A DNA stretch of 64,000 nucleotides from the NCBI RefSeq assembly GCF_000238295.3, contig NZ_AHCD03000035.1:806001-870000 (forward strand). The letters run 5' to 3'. A program made the position numbers and the translations under genes. The notes beneath the pieces were generated by a model. It was not told the origin of the DNA. It did not search any database and saw nothing but the letters and a program-made list of their open reading frames with translations. This document shows, one piece after another, positions 26,333-35,279 of this stretch; position 1 is the stretch's first letter, and every line of letters begins with the position of its first letter. The stretch comes from Pseudoalteromonas rubra. Its GTDB lineage: Bacteria; Pseudomonadota; Gammaproteobacteria; Enterobacterales; Alteromonadaceae.

Positions 26333-26710
26333 GTGAATTACATACTGACCATCCTATTTGCAATCAGTTTCCAGGCACTGAGCTGCGCGCCACCAATCTC
26401 AATAGAGCTTGGTGAAATCCAGATTGAAGTTCCTGACCCACTTTTTTCTGACCAAGCAAATATTCAAGACAGCGAAGGTAGAATCACAGCCACTCTGTTT
26501 TTTGACGCTCAAGGGCACGTTGTAAAGCTGGAGAACTTAAAAACGTTTCCGGCAACCTTACCTAAAGATCCTGTCATCAGGGCATTAAATTCTGCCAGGC
26601 GACTTTACTCAGCAGCTAAGGCAACATCCCACGATGTTGACCTCGTGTTCCCAATTAAATTCAAGGAAAAAATGCGCTTACAACTGAATCTAACGCCACC
26701 AACCTTGTAG
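26333..26710 (+). CDS. Small exported protein of unknown function
   Basis: A 125-residue protein starting at GTG (26333) behind CGGAAAGAAT. The N-terminus NYILTILFAISFQALSCAPP looks like a signal peptide, with the Cys about 17 residues in a possible but atypical lipobox. The rest resembles a periplasmic TonB-C/AgmX-like beta fold (ITATLFFDAQGHVVKLENLK), but the match is too weak to name. Neighbouring genes are single accessory genes. Confidence 0.6.
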   Translation: MNYILTILFAISFQALSCAPPISIELGEIQIEVPDPLFSDQANIQDSEGRITATLFFDAQGHVVKLENLKTFPATLPKDPVIRALNSARRLYSAAKATSHDVDLVFPIKFKEKMRLQLNLTPPTL

Positions 26711-26747
26711 ACTGCTTTACCCGTTATACCCCTTTAAGGACAATCCT

Positions 26748-27179
26748 ATGACTATTATCATCAGAGCTGCGTTAGCGTCTGATTCACAGAAAATTGCTCA
26801 GGTCTCAGAGCACCTCGGATACACAAGTCTGTCGCCGGAGGAGTCTCATGCCAACCTCCTTGCACTGCTGGACTCTCCGGACGATAAGGTATTTGTCGCT
26901 CAGCTAGGTTGTCGTATTGTTGGCTGGATACATGTTTTCTTCGCCCGGCGGCTGGCCTCCAACAGCTTTTATGAAATCGGCGGACTGGTTGTACTTCCCG
27001 CTACCCGTGGCCAGGGCGTGGGTCGTATGCTGGTAAAGCACGTGCTAGCGCACCAGCCAGGTCAGTACCGAGTTCGCTGTAATGAATCCAGAAAGGAGGC
27101 ACATCAGTTTTATGAATCCATTGGGTTCAAGCACAGCAAAGTGCAACATGTCTTACGGGCCGTCTCTGATAACAAATGA
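26748..27179 (+). CDS. GNAT family N-acetyltransferase
   Basis: A 143-residue GNAT enzyme. It starts IIIRAALASDSQKIAQVSEH (typical first strand and helix) and has the acetyl-CoA loop LPATRGQGVGRMLVKHVLAH (about residues 82-101, Q/RxxGxG/A type) and the C-terminal FYESIGFKHSK. The ribosome-binding site is AAGGACAATCC-ATG. Substrate is unknown. Length and motifs are complete, unlike the broken GNAT gene upstream. Confidence 0.87.
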   Translation: MTIIIRAALASDSQKIAQVSEHLGYTSLSPEESHANLLALLDSPDDKVFVAQLGCRIVGWIHVFFARRLASNSFYEIGGLVVLPATRGQGVGRMLVKHVLAHQPGQYRVRCNESRKEAHQFYESIGFKHSKVQHVLRAVSDNK

Positions 27180-27500
27180 AATTAAATATGCTTTAAGGGG
27201 TGAACCCAGTCGCCTGACTATTCTTTTCTGCCCGTTGATACAGTTAATTTGTTCCCAATACGAAACCACTTGTAAACTTCGCCAATTCTCGTTTTAATGG
27301 GCTTAGCGGATAGGCCTTTTTTCAGCCCATATATCTTACGCCGAGCACACAAACGTAATATGACTGAGACACTATGAAGCATGTATCAAAGCGAGCAGGT
27401 GACTCAAAACCAGTTCTGGACACAGAGCTGCTAGCTCCTAAAATCAGAGTATGGCTAAGACGTGCCATACTAAACAAAACACCTCAAAAAGGCGGAAAAG
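27180..27500. other. Intergenic stretch with a possible 46-codon ORF
   Basis: About 320 bases between the GNAT and VOC genes. A short frame at 27374-27514 (MKHVSKRAGDSKPVLDTELL..., 46 codons) overlaps the VOC start; it has no good ribosome-binding site and no recognisable domain, so it may be a relic. Nothing else is apparent. Confidence 0.3.
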
Positions 27501-27872
27501 ATGCTTCTGAATAACCCAGTGAGATATTTTGAAATTCCGGTGACCGACTTAGATCGCGCCACGGCCTTTTATCAAGCCATTTTTGGCTTTGAGTTCGAGC
27601 GTGCCCTCATCGATGGTCACGACATGGCTCTATTCCCATCAAACGATCAGGTAGCCGGGATCACCGGTGCACTCGTCAAAGGAGACAGTTATATTCCTTC
27701 TAAAGCGGGGGCACGGCTGTATTTCCATACAGAAGACATAGATGCCACGCTGGCCAAGGTTTTGTCATTGGGTGGTAAAACCCTCTACCCCAAAACCTCC
27801 ATTTGCGGATTCGGCTGGGTTGCGGAATTTGAAGATTCAGAAGGCAACTGCATTGCCCTGCATACTGAGTGA
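27501..27872 (+). CDS. VOC family protein (glyoxalase/bleomycin-resistance fold)
   Basis: A 123-residue vicinal-oxygen-chelate protein. The first beta-alpha-beta module reads VRYFEIPVTDLDRATAFYQA and the second GARLYFHTEDIDATLAKVLS; the C-terminus has EFEDSEGNCIALHTE with the usual metal-ligand Glu region. The enzymatic role cannot be told from sequence. The start at 27501 is supported by GGCGGAAAAG directly upstream. Confidence 0.88.
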   Translation: MLLNNPVRYFEIPVTDLDRATAFYQAIFGFEFERALIDGHDMALFPSNDQVAGITGALVKGDSYIPSKAGARLYFHTEDIDATLAKVLSLGGKTLYPKTSICGFGWVAEFEDSEGNCIALHTE

Positions 27873-28053
27873 CCACTTTTAATTGCCTGAGTATCTCTTT
27901 GACAACCTGTGTCAGGAGACATCGCTCAAAACACAGGTAGCGCGTGCAGTTCAATACAACCAATGATAGCCTTTTAAGCAAAGAGCTTAACCACACGCTT
28001 GCTGTCGTTGCGCCATATGGCAGGTCATGGAATGACATTAAGGATAATTAGTT

Positions 28054-28350
28054 ATGTTCAGAGTGATTTATCAGTGGCAGGTCCCCACTGAAAATATGAC
28101 TGAGTTTCAGGCCACATGGCAAAAAACAACCGATGCAATACACCATTCTGTTGACGGTGCACTTGGCAGCTTTATGTTACAAAGCACCGACCAACCAAAC
28201 AAAGTACTGACCATAGCCAAATGGCGTTCTCGCGAAGACTGGCTGCACTTCTGGGGTAACAGCAACCCGGAAAAAATGCAGCGAATGCGTGCACTTGCCA
28301 CGCGTATTTCGGTAGAAACTTTTGACGAGGTAGAAGACCGAACCCGATAA
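28054..28350 (+). CDS. Antibiotic biosynthesis monooxygenase (ABM) domain protein
   Basis: A 98-residue single ABM domain: FRVIYQWQVPTENMTEFQAT at the N-terminus, then SFMLQSTDQPNKVLTIAKWR followed by the aromatic-rich SREDWLHFW. These dimeric ferredoxin-like proteins act as cofactor-free monooxygenases or heme-degrading enzymes, and many have no known function. It lies 180 bases behind the VOC gene and 55 before a hydrolase gene. Confidence 0.82.
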   Translation: MFRVIYQWQVPTENMTEFQATWQKTTDAIHHSVDGALGSFMLQSTDQPNKVLTIAKWRSREDWLHFWGNSNPEKMQRMRALATRISVETFDEVEDRTR

Positions 28351-28405
28351 CAAAGCTTTTAACGGGCAACGTCAAATAATAACAACACAGTTAAAGGATA
28401 TTATC

Positions 28406-29194
28406 ATGAATAAACAGTCAGCATATGCAGACATCAACGGCACCCTGCTCCACTATGAACTCAGTGGTAATCCACACAATTTGCCCCTGGTCATGCTCCA
28501 TGGTGGCCTGGGCTCAACCCGGGACCTGGATGTACTGGGTGAGTATTTGGTTGAGCACTTTCGTTTAATATCCATCGATTTACGCGGGCAGGGAAAGTCG
28601 CATCTGGGCGATGCAACATTGACGTATGCTCAGTATCAGGAAGACATACAGGCCCTGCTCACTACGCTGGGTATCACGCAATATGCCCTGTTTGGCTTCA
28701 GTGATGGTGGCATAGTAGCTTATCGCCTGGCTGCACAGAATCCGGATCAGATTGTCCGTCTTGTTACTCTGGGGTCGACCTGGCGGCTGGAAGAAAACGA
28801 TCCGACCATTGACACCCTGCAAGGCCTGACGGTTGAACTCTGGACAGAATTATTTCCTGAAGGAGTCGCTTATTATAACGCCTCAAATCCCAGCCCAGAC
28901 TTCCCTGCTCTGGTTAGTACGGTGAAGACGCTCTGGCTCGATACCAGCGAGTCGGGATATCCGTGTGACTTGGTCACTCAGATCACATGTCCTACCCTCA
29001 TCATGCGAGGCGACGATGACTTTCTATTTTCTCTGCAAGAAGCCGTTGCCCTCAAAGCAAAGCTGACTGACGCAAGCTTTGCAAATATTCCATTCACCGC
29101 GCATGCCGCTCACCAGGAATTACCTGAGCTGGTTTGTCCTATCATCCAGCAGTTTTTTGTTACACCTGACACCACTACTGCATCAACGAATTAG
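28406..29194 (+). CDS. Alpha/beta-hydrolase
   Basis: A 262-residue alpha/beta-hydrolase of the PcaD/haloperoxidase type. The oxyanion-hole region is LVMLHGGLGSTRDLD (about residues 28-42), the nucleophile elbow GFSDGG (Ser about residue 99), the acid loop MRGDDDFLF (about 202-210) and the likely catalytic His in FTAHAAHQELPE (about 230-241). It has no signal peptide, so it is cytoplasmic. Start supported by AAAGGATATTATC-ATG. It ends 9 bases before the S66 peptidase gene, suggesting co-transcription. Confidence 0.9.
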   Translation: MNKQSAYADINGTLLHYELSGNPHNLPLVMLHGGLGSTRDLDVLGEYLVEHFRLISIDLRGQGKSHLGDATLTYAQYQEDIQALLTTLGITQYALFGFSDGGIVAYRLAAQNPDQIVRLVTLGSTWRLEENDPTIDTLQGLTVELWTELFPEGVAYYNASNPSPDFPALVSTVKTLWLDTSESGYPCDLVTQITCPTLIMRGDDDFLFSLQEAVALKAKLTDASFANIPFTAHAAHQELPELVCPIIQQFFVTPDTTTASTN

Positions 29195-29203
29195 AGGAAG
29201 TTT

Positions 29204-30196
29204 ATGAGCATGCAAAAGAAAATCGCACGTATTGTCTCACCCAGCAGATCGGCAAATATCTTATCCGATGAGACCGTTGCCATTGCCACTAAAACACTGG
29301 CAGGGCTTAATATTCAGTGTGATTTTGCAAAGCACTACATCCACCAATCGGATACCACGGCGCAACTGATAGAAGACAAAGCACAAGACCTCAATGAAGC
29401 CTATGCAGACCCTAACGTCGCACTGATCCTGAGTACCATAGGTGGTCACAATGCCAACAGAATACTCGACTACCTTGACTGGGAAACGATCCACGCTCAG
29501 CCTAAGCCCCTGTGCGGCTATTCAGACATCACCGTGCTGCTCAATGCCATCTATGCCAAAACAGGTCAGATAACTTTTCTGGGGCCACACTTTTCATCAT
29601 TTGGTATGCAACAAGGCTTTGAGTACACTTTAAAGCACTTTGAACACGCATTACTGCATGGTATTGACTATGTACTGGATGTCTCTGAAGCCTGGTCAGA
29701 TGATCTTTGGTTTATCGATCAGACCAGGCGGCAATTTATCAAAAATGCAGGCCCGGTTATCGTCAACCCGGGAAGTTGTGAAGGCACCATTTTAGGCGGC
29801 AACCTGTGTTCATTCAACCTGTTACAGGGAACTCAATATATGCCAGACCTGACAGGTGCCGTCTTGTTTTTAGAAGAAGACAATCTCCTTGGAGAGCTGA
29901 CTCTGGCGGAATTCGAACGCAATCTACAGTCCTTATTGTCTCACCGGGGAGCAGAGCACATTCAGGGCTTGATGATTGGCCGGTTTCAAAAAGACAGTAA
30001 AGTCGAACTCAACGACCTGGTTGAGGTTCTGCGCAGCTTTGAGCAACTGGAACACTGCCCGGTTGTGTGCAATCTCGACTTTGGCCACACCACGCCCATC
30101 TTCACTATACCAATTGGCGGGCGATGTAAGATCAGTGCACGTAAAGAGGCCGTCTCGATAAAAGTGTCAACGTGCGTTTCAGACTCAGCGGAATAA
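29204..30196 (+). CDS. S66-family LD-carboxypeptidase / MccF-like peptidase
   Basis: A 330-residue S66 serine peptidase. The nucleophile region is PLCGYSDITVLLNAIY (Ser about residue 108). The middle domain has VNPGSCEGTILGGNLCSF and LFLEEDNL (catalytic Glu), and CNLDFGHTTPIFTIPIGG holds the catalytic His. Family members trim murein tetrapeptides (LdcA) or inactivate peptidyl-nucleotide antibiotics (microcin C immunity protein MccF). The longer C-terminal part fits the MccF-like branch, but no microcin genes are nearby. Ribosome-binding site GAGGAAG. Confidence 0.88.
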   Translation: MSMQKKIARIVSPSRSANILSDETVAIATKTLAGLNIQCDFAKHYIHQSDTTAQLIEDKAQDLNEAYADPNVALILSTIGGHNANRILDYLDWETIHAQPKPLCGYSDITVLLNAIYAKTGQITFLGPHFSSFGMQQGFEYTLKHFEHALLHGIDYVLDVSEAWSDDLWFIDQTRRQFIKNAGPVIVNPGSCEGTILGGNLCSFNLLQGTQYMPDLTGAVLFLEEDNLLGELTLAEFERNLQSLLSHRGAEHIQGLMIGRFQKDSKVELNDLVEVLRSFEQLEHCPVVCNLDFGHTTPIFTIPIGGRCKISARKEAVSIKVSTCVSDSAE

Positions 30197-30200
30197 AAGC

Positions 30201-30914
30201 ATGTCGCAGAGCTTAATCACCACGGATGATAAACACGCCTCACACACTGTACAGCACGCAAACTCAGCCTTGCCCATGTCCTTCTATGTTAAGTGGCTTT
30301 GGGCAATTGGCCTGCTGATATTACTGGGGTTTATCCCAAGTTATGTGCTGCAGTTTTCATCCTTAACTGAAGCACATCACTCGCACGCCTCGGTGTCTTT
30401 TTTATGGATCGCTGGCATGCTGGTTCAGGTAACACTTATTCACTATCAGCGCTACGCCCATCATCGCATTCTTGGGTACTTATCAACCTGTGTCTTACTA
30501 GCGTTTGTCCTTTCTACCTTATCGCTATACGCCAATATATTTCAGGCTCAGTTTAATACCTCCACTATTTTTCGACTCGTATTGAGCCTGGATCTGGTAC
30601 TTTTCCCTGCCTTTATTTTATTCATGTATAAAGCTATTTTGCGCACTGACTCACCGCATGCACACGCCCACTGGATACTCCTTGCAGCCATGATGCTATT
30701 ACCACCCGGGCTGGGTCGCCTGATCCATGGCCTGTTCTTCTTTCCGTTTGATGCACCAGTGCGGTTTTTCTACGAACCCACGGTTGTGCTCACAGGGCTA
30801 TTCATCTACTCAATAGGACGTGCACAACACTGGCACTTTAAAAGTACCAAAGCATGCTTAGTGCTATTTATCGCTGCTGTTATTTTCAGTTATGGTGTTG
30901 GCTATGGCTTTTAA
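30201..30914 (+). CDS. Seven-helix inner-membrane protein of unknown function
   Basis: A 237-residue membrane protein with about seven hydrophobic segments (about residues 28-50, 63-82, 90-110, 124-143, 153-172, 188-205, 213-235) and several His residues near membrane edges (HHSHASVSF, HAHAHW). It starts 4 bases after the S66 peptidase gene, so probably the same transcript as the hydrolase and peptidase. No family is recognised. Confidence 0.75.
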   Translation: MSQSLITTDDKHASHTVQHANSALPMSFYVKWLWAIGLLILLGFIPSYVLQFSSLTEAHHSHASVSFLWIAGMLVQVTLIHYQRYAHHRILGYLSTCVLLAFVLSTLSLYANIFQAQFNTSTIFRLVLSLDLVLFPAFILFMYKAILRTDSPHAHAHWILLAAMMLLPPGLGRLIHGLFFFPFDAPVRFFYEPTVVLTGLFIYSIGRAQHWHFKSTKACLVLFIAAVIFSYGVGYGF

Positions 30915-31082
30915 TATTGGTCTTAGTATTGATATTAATGCCCCCTTTTAAGCTTCGGAAGAACACATGCCAGAAGGAAATATAAGTAAAGACGAATTGA
31001 TAAAGCGCTGGCAGAGCCAATAAAATACAGATACCGCTAACGCAAAATCCAACGGGACACATCCATTGCCCGACCATCCTGC

Positions 31083-31768
31083 TTATTTGCCTGATGTGCC
31101 TACCTGCGGCTCTAAGCTCAAATCAAACCCTCTGAAAATGAGCCAAAATGGTAATAGGAGCTCAAACAAGCCACCAGGAATATACATCCAAGCACCACCC
31201 ATACTTACATCAAAGAAATCAAACAGCACTTTCAACAACAGCATGACATAACCGAGCAACCCAAGACCTGCTAATACACGCGGTACCAGGCGATACTTAA
31301 ACAAAGTGATGTTCAGCAGGCATCCGAAAATGGCCAGTGCTATCATTCCCATCAGGAAACTAAAATAGCGCTCCGTTTTCAGCGCACTGCCCATAATATA
31401 AAGCTGCTCACTGTGCATCACCGAGCTGGCTGCCAACTTCTCTCCCATCGCCCCGAATGTCATCAACATCACCGCACCAGATGTCAGCATAGCTGCTTCT
31501 ATCACACGGCCAGCAATATAACCAATCGCAACCCGTTCGCTATATCGCTTAATAATGGGATAAATCACAATGGCAATCCCGACAACCGCTGCACAGTTAA
31601 TAAACTCAAGTAACGACGCCAGCGCCAGTGTTGACTGATTCTGTGCTGCCTGATTAGAAAGTCGGGCAGCCTAAGTAGCGGCGACAATATGGTGTCAGCA
31701 TACATATAAGAGCTGGTCGAGATCAGAAATAAAAACCCGGCAATACGCGCCGCTAGTTGGTGAGACAT
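31083..31768 (-). pseudogene. DUF4386 membrane protein, frameshifted
   Basis: The N-terminal part (MSHQLAARIAGFLFLISTSS, from 31768) and the C-terminal part (IYPIIKRYSERVAIGYIAGR..., to 31083) lie in different frames. Restoring one base at the A3 run 31658-31660 (TTT on the coding strand) joins LPDF to SNQAAQNQSTLALASLLEF, a normal DUF4386 sequence of about 228 residues with six to seven membrane helices. The gene is therefore probably broken, or misread by one base. It lies behind an AraC-type regulator, a common neighbour of such membrane genes. Confidence 0.7.
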
Positions 31769-31908
31769 AGTTAAAACTCCCTACAATGATGATATCAGGC
31801 AACCTCTATTCAGTTGTGGCCTGTGCGTGTTTGGTAACGCCATTGTCAGGGAGTGCCTCAGAATTGTCGTTCGATTGGGCCCGTTCGAACTTTTTATTCA
31901 TATACTTT

Positions 31909-33045
31909 TTAGGCTGTTATAGCCTTTTCTTGCTTACGGTACAGAGATGGTGTGAGCCCTGTGGCTTTTTTAAATGCAGTATTGAAAGTTGATTTTGAGT
32001 TAAAGCCAACTTCAAACTGAATAGTCAGGATCTGCATATCCGTTTCTTTGAGCAGCTTTTCGGCATGTGAGACCCGGTAGCCATTCACAAACTGGAAGAA
32101 ATTGGTTTTTAGCAATTGCGATAAAGTCTCTGAAATATGATTTTCGCTGATACCAATCGCTTTGGAGAGTTTATTCAAAGATAAGTCCTCTTCCATAAAC
32201 AACTGCTCCTCTTTCATCGCGCTTTGCAGCTTAGCCGCAATGCGTTGCATTCTATCCAAACTGACCGTCGACGTGCGCGGCTGCTCGGATCTGGGCTCTC
32301 CTTTGTCGGCCTTAACCAATATGGGTTGTTTCAACGCAAGATACGCAAATGCCAGTAAGACACAAGTTTCAAAGATAGGTAAAATTACGCCTTGCCCGAA
32401 CCAACGCCAACCATAAAAAACGGAAATGTAACCGGTGGCATAGCACAACCACACTAACCCCCAGAACAATAAAATGACCCCAAACCAGCTCAAAGAACGT
32501 GATTCTATTTCGGAAAACCGCTCCATCAATTGCTGACGATGACGACGATGCAGTTTCAATGCACGGAAGAAATAAATAGCCGTATACAAAACAAAGATTT
32601 GCGTTGCTGCAAAACAGGAAAATAACGCCAGCTTATAGTGCTCTGGGTTACGGGTGGCCGGATCTGCCAGTGCCAGCTTTTCCGCAGAACTCAGGCTAAT
32701 GGTAAACGGCAGCATCACCGCAATCACCAGCACCGGGCCCGACAGCGCCCACAGGTAGGTGCGTTTTGAAAACTCAGGGTTGGGAGACATAGTGGCACAG
32801 GCATACAAATACAAAGCAGGCCCAAGCAGTACACGTAAGGGATATTGAGCCCCCACCAGCCAGGGGACGTACTGGTAAGCGCCCGTATATACGACTAGCT
32901 CACCGCAAACATGGATGATCAGTAAAACCAACAAGGCTATCAGGTAAGTTGTCTGCATTTGCCTGGGTTTATTAACCGCCTGCAACAAAGCCAGCGCCAG
33001 TATACCAAACATACAGGCGTAAATTAGCGTGCCCAATACATTCAT
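31909..33045 (-). CDS. AraC-family regulator with N-terminal membrane domain
   Basis: A 378-residue protein with six to seven membrane helices in the first 240 residues and a C-terminal AraC/XylS DNA-binding domain (about residues 275-375). The latter has SLNKLSKAIGISENHISETL (first helix-turn-helix) and ILTIQFEVGFNSKSTFNTAF followed by KKATGLTPSLYRK (second). Such membrane-embedded AraC regulators sense unknown signals. The target is unknown; the broken DUF4386 gene downstream is the nearest candidate. Confidence 0.88.
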   Translation of the reverse strand: MNVLGTLIYACMFGILALALLQAVNKPRQMQTTYLIALLVLLIIHVCGELVVYTGAYQYVPWLVGAQYPLRVLLGPALYLYACATMSPNPEFSKRTYLWALSGPVLVIAVMLPFTISLSSAEKLALADPATRNPEHYKLALFSCFAATQIFVLYTAIYFFRALKLHRRHRQQLMERFSEIESRSLSWFGVILLFWGLVWLCYATGYISVFYGWRWFGQGVILPIFETCVLLAFAYLALKQPILVKADKGEPRSEQPRTSTVSLDRMQRIAAKLQSAMKEEQLFMEEDLSLNKLSKAIGISENHISETLSQLLKTNFFQFVNGYRVSHAEKLLKETDMQILTIQFEVGFNSKSTFNTAFKKATGLTPSLYRKQEKAITA

Positions 33046-33416
33046 TTATTGCTCCCCGAAAAAAGCGCCTTGCGAAACAATGAGCTATCTTGCTTAACCA
33101 CTATCGCTCATGCTGTCATTCGGCTTTATTTGTTATTATTATTTTAGCCTTTCAATTATCCAATAGAAGATCAATATTTACAATATGTTAGGGTTTTACC
33201 CTGACATATCTAAAAAGACTGAATGAGTACTAGCCACACGAATTCTCATCGTATCTTCTTTCTCACTACGAATTTTATTGCGCTACCTTCACTACTTTTT
33301 CACATAGTAACTTGTTAAATTTAGGCGAAATTTATCAGCCCTCAGCTTTTTCACATCAGCAATTGTTCGAAAATCGCTGTACGGGCACACGACCAGAGCC
33401 AGGTAAGGAGAAGTCA
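33046..33416. other. Divergent intergenic region between AraC regulator and serine hydrolase
   Basis: About 370 AT-rich bases holding the promoters of the two divergent genes. An open frame continues upstream of 33417 in the hydrolase reading frame (to 33312) but lacks signal-peptide character and is treated as untranslated. No clear operator is seen. Confidence 0.4.
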
Positions 33417-35213
33417 ATGCTCAGAAGTCTTATCATATTGGCCACTTTGTTGCTGTCAAATTTGACCTATGCAGAGACCAAGCATACCAAAATACACACA
33501 TTACTTGACGCGCAGGCACTGTTGGGGATCACCTGGAGCATGGTGACTGAGGCACAGGTCACGACGGGCAGCGCGGGATATGCCAATATTGAACGCTCGC
33601 AGAAGATGCTACCCAACCAAAAAATGCATGTTGGCTCAGTCACCAAAACCGTACTATCACTGGGGGTTTTGCGGTTAATTTCTCAAGGACAGCTGACACT
33701 CGAAACCCCGGTTCAGCCGTTGCTGCCTCACCTGCATTTTAATAACCCCTGGCAAACCCGTGCGCCTGTGCGCGTTAAGCATCTGCTCACTCATACAGCC
33801 GGGCTGGACAACATTCGTATGTGGCAATTTCTGAGTACCACACCCACACCAGTTACGCCACTTGCTGAGGCTTTCCCGGCAGAGAATAAAGCGCTACTCA
33901 AAATAAGAACTGAGCCTGGTACTCAATATTCATACTCCAATATGGGCTATACGCTGCTTGGAATGATTATAGAGGCTGTCACCTATCAACGCTATGAAGC
34001 TTACCTGGATCAACACTTGCTCACTCCGTTGGGTATGCATGACAGCACCTTCGAATTTACCAGTCAAGATGCCAACACTACACTGGCCATGGGATACCAT
34101 GAAAACCATATTGCTCAGAGCGCCGTGCCAGTTTATACCCGACCAGCAGGTCAATTCACGACAACAGCGCAAGATATGGCTAAATTCATCCAGTTTGTAA
34201 TGAGCGATGGCGTGCTTAATGGAGAGGCCATTGTTGACCCCGGATTAATGGACAAACTTTTTGATTATCACATTACCAACGCAGACAAAGCGGGTCTGGA
34301 AATTGGCCGGGGTCTGGCATTTGCAAACCGCGACAGATATGGTGTTATCGGCCATTGCCACCCAGGCACAACTTTTGGTTTTCGCGCCAATATCTGCGTG
34401 TTCCCGGAGCAAAAGAAAGGTTACTTTTACGCAATCAATACGGACAGTGAGAATGCCGACTATGAAGCGTTCAAAGCCTTGTTCGTCGAATTACTCGAGT
34501 TAAATGAAACCAAAATTGCTCAGCCCGGCACATCGACAAAGGACATGACCGCCAGGCTTGGTTTGTATGAACTGTCGCCCAATAATATGGCTGAATTTGA
34601 GTTCCTTGATAAACTATTCGGGCTCGTTTGGGTTTCGGCATCTGGTGAGCAGATCACACTACACTCGTTGCAAAGTGCCCCACGAATACTGCACCACATC
34701 GAAGGTGGTCTGTACCGGGACTCCGAACGAACTCAGGCATCTCATGTGTTTTTTACCAGCCAGACCGGTGAGCTAATATTAAGCAACGGCCTGAAAACCT
34801 TTAAAAAAGCCAGTACTGTTGAAATTTCACTATATTGGACCAGCCTGCTACTCGGCTTGTGTGGCTTTTTATACATTCTGATCTTTGCACTGTTCAGATT
34901 GGTAACCAAACGCTTTACTGAATTCCGACGCCTGCGGTGGGGGTTAGTGAATTTACTGGCCTTTACTGTGCCAATCATTCTGTATTTAAATCAGTCTTTT
35001 CTGGCTTTTGGCGATGCCACTCTGGCGAGTATCTCACTTGCCACTCTAACCGCTTTGTTGCCATTCAGTTTGCTCTGTTCATTGTGGCAATGTTACCAGC
35101 AAGGTATAACAAAAAAAGGCAGTATGAGAGATGGTATATTGCTTATTATGGCCCTACAGTTGTGCGCAGTCCTGGCAGCCTGGGGACACTTACCTGCTCT
35201 ATTCTGGCGATGA
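33417..35213 (+). CDS. Serine hydrolase, class C beta-lactamase-like, with C-terminal membrane helices
   Basis: A 598-residue exported protein. Signal peptide MLRSLIILATLLLSNLTYA; a beta-lactamase/transpeptidase domain (about residues 25-365) with the nucleophile motif SVTK (Ser74, Lys77), the second motif YSN in QYSYSNMGYTLLG (about 170-180) and a third motif GHCHPG in place of KTG/HTG; then a small beta domain and four C-terminal membrane helices (about 475-597). It resembles D-aminopeptidase/esterase EstB-like proteins rather than a resistance enzyme. Start at 33417 chosen for AAGGAG 7 bases before it and for the signal peptide. Confidence 0.88.
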   Translation: MLRSLIILATLLLSNLTYAETKHTKIHTLLDAQALLGITWSMVTEAQVTTGSAGYANIERSQKMLPNQKMHVGSVTKTVLSLGVLRLISQGQLTLETPVQPLLPHLHFNNPWQTRAPVRVKHLLTHTAGLDNIRMWQFLSTTPTPVTPLAEAFPAENKALLKIRTEPGTQYSYSNMGYTLLGMIIEAVTYQRYEAYLDQHLLTPLGMHDSTFEFTSQDANTTLAMGYHENHIAQSAVPVYTRPAGQFTTTAQDMAKFIQFVMSDGVLNGEAIVDPGLMDKLFDYHITNADKAGLEIGRGLAFANRDRYGVIGHCHPGTTFGFRANICVFPEQKKGYFYAINTDSENADYEAFKALFVELLELNETKIAQPGTSTKDMTARLGLYELSPNNMAEFEFLDKLFGLVWVSASGEQITLHSLQSAPRILHHIEGGLYRDSERTQASHVFFTSQTGELILSNGLKTFKKASTVEISLYWTSLLLGLCGFLYILIFALFRLVTKRFTEFRRLRWGLVNLLAFTVPIILYLNQSFLAFGDATLASISLATLTALLPFSLLCSLWQCYQQGITKKGSMRDGILLIMALQLCAVLAAWGHLPALFWR

Positions 35214-35234
35214 GCAAAGCCTGCGGATAAAATC

Positions 35235-35263
35235 AAACATACCGGCTTGTCGCCGGTATGTTT
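35235..35263. terminator. Hairpin between convergent hydrolase and amidohydrolase genes
   Basis: A perfect 12-base inverted repeat, AAACATACCGGC / GCCGGTATGTTT, around TTGTC. It lies 21 bases after the plus-strand stop and 16 before the minus-strand stop. T-runs are short on both sides, but position and symmetry suit a bidirectional terminator. Confidence 0.7.
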
Positions 35264-35279
35264 AAAACACTAATTCCTG

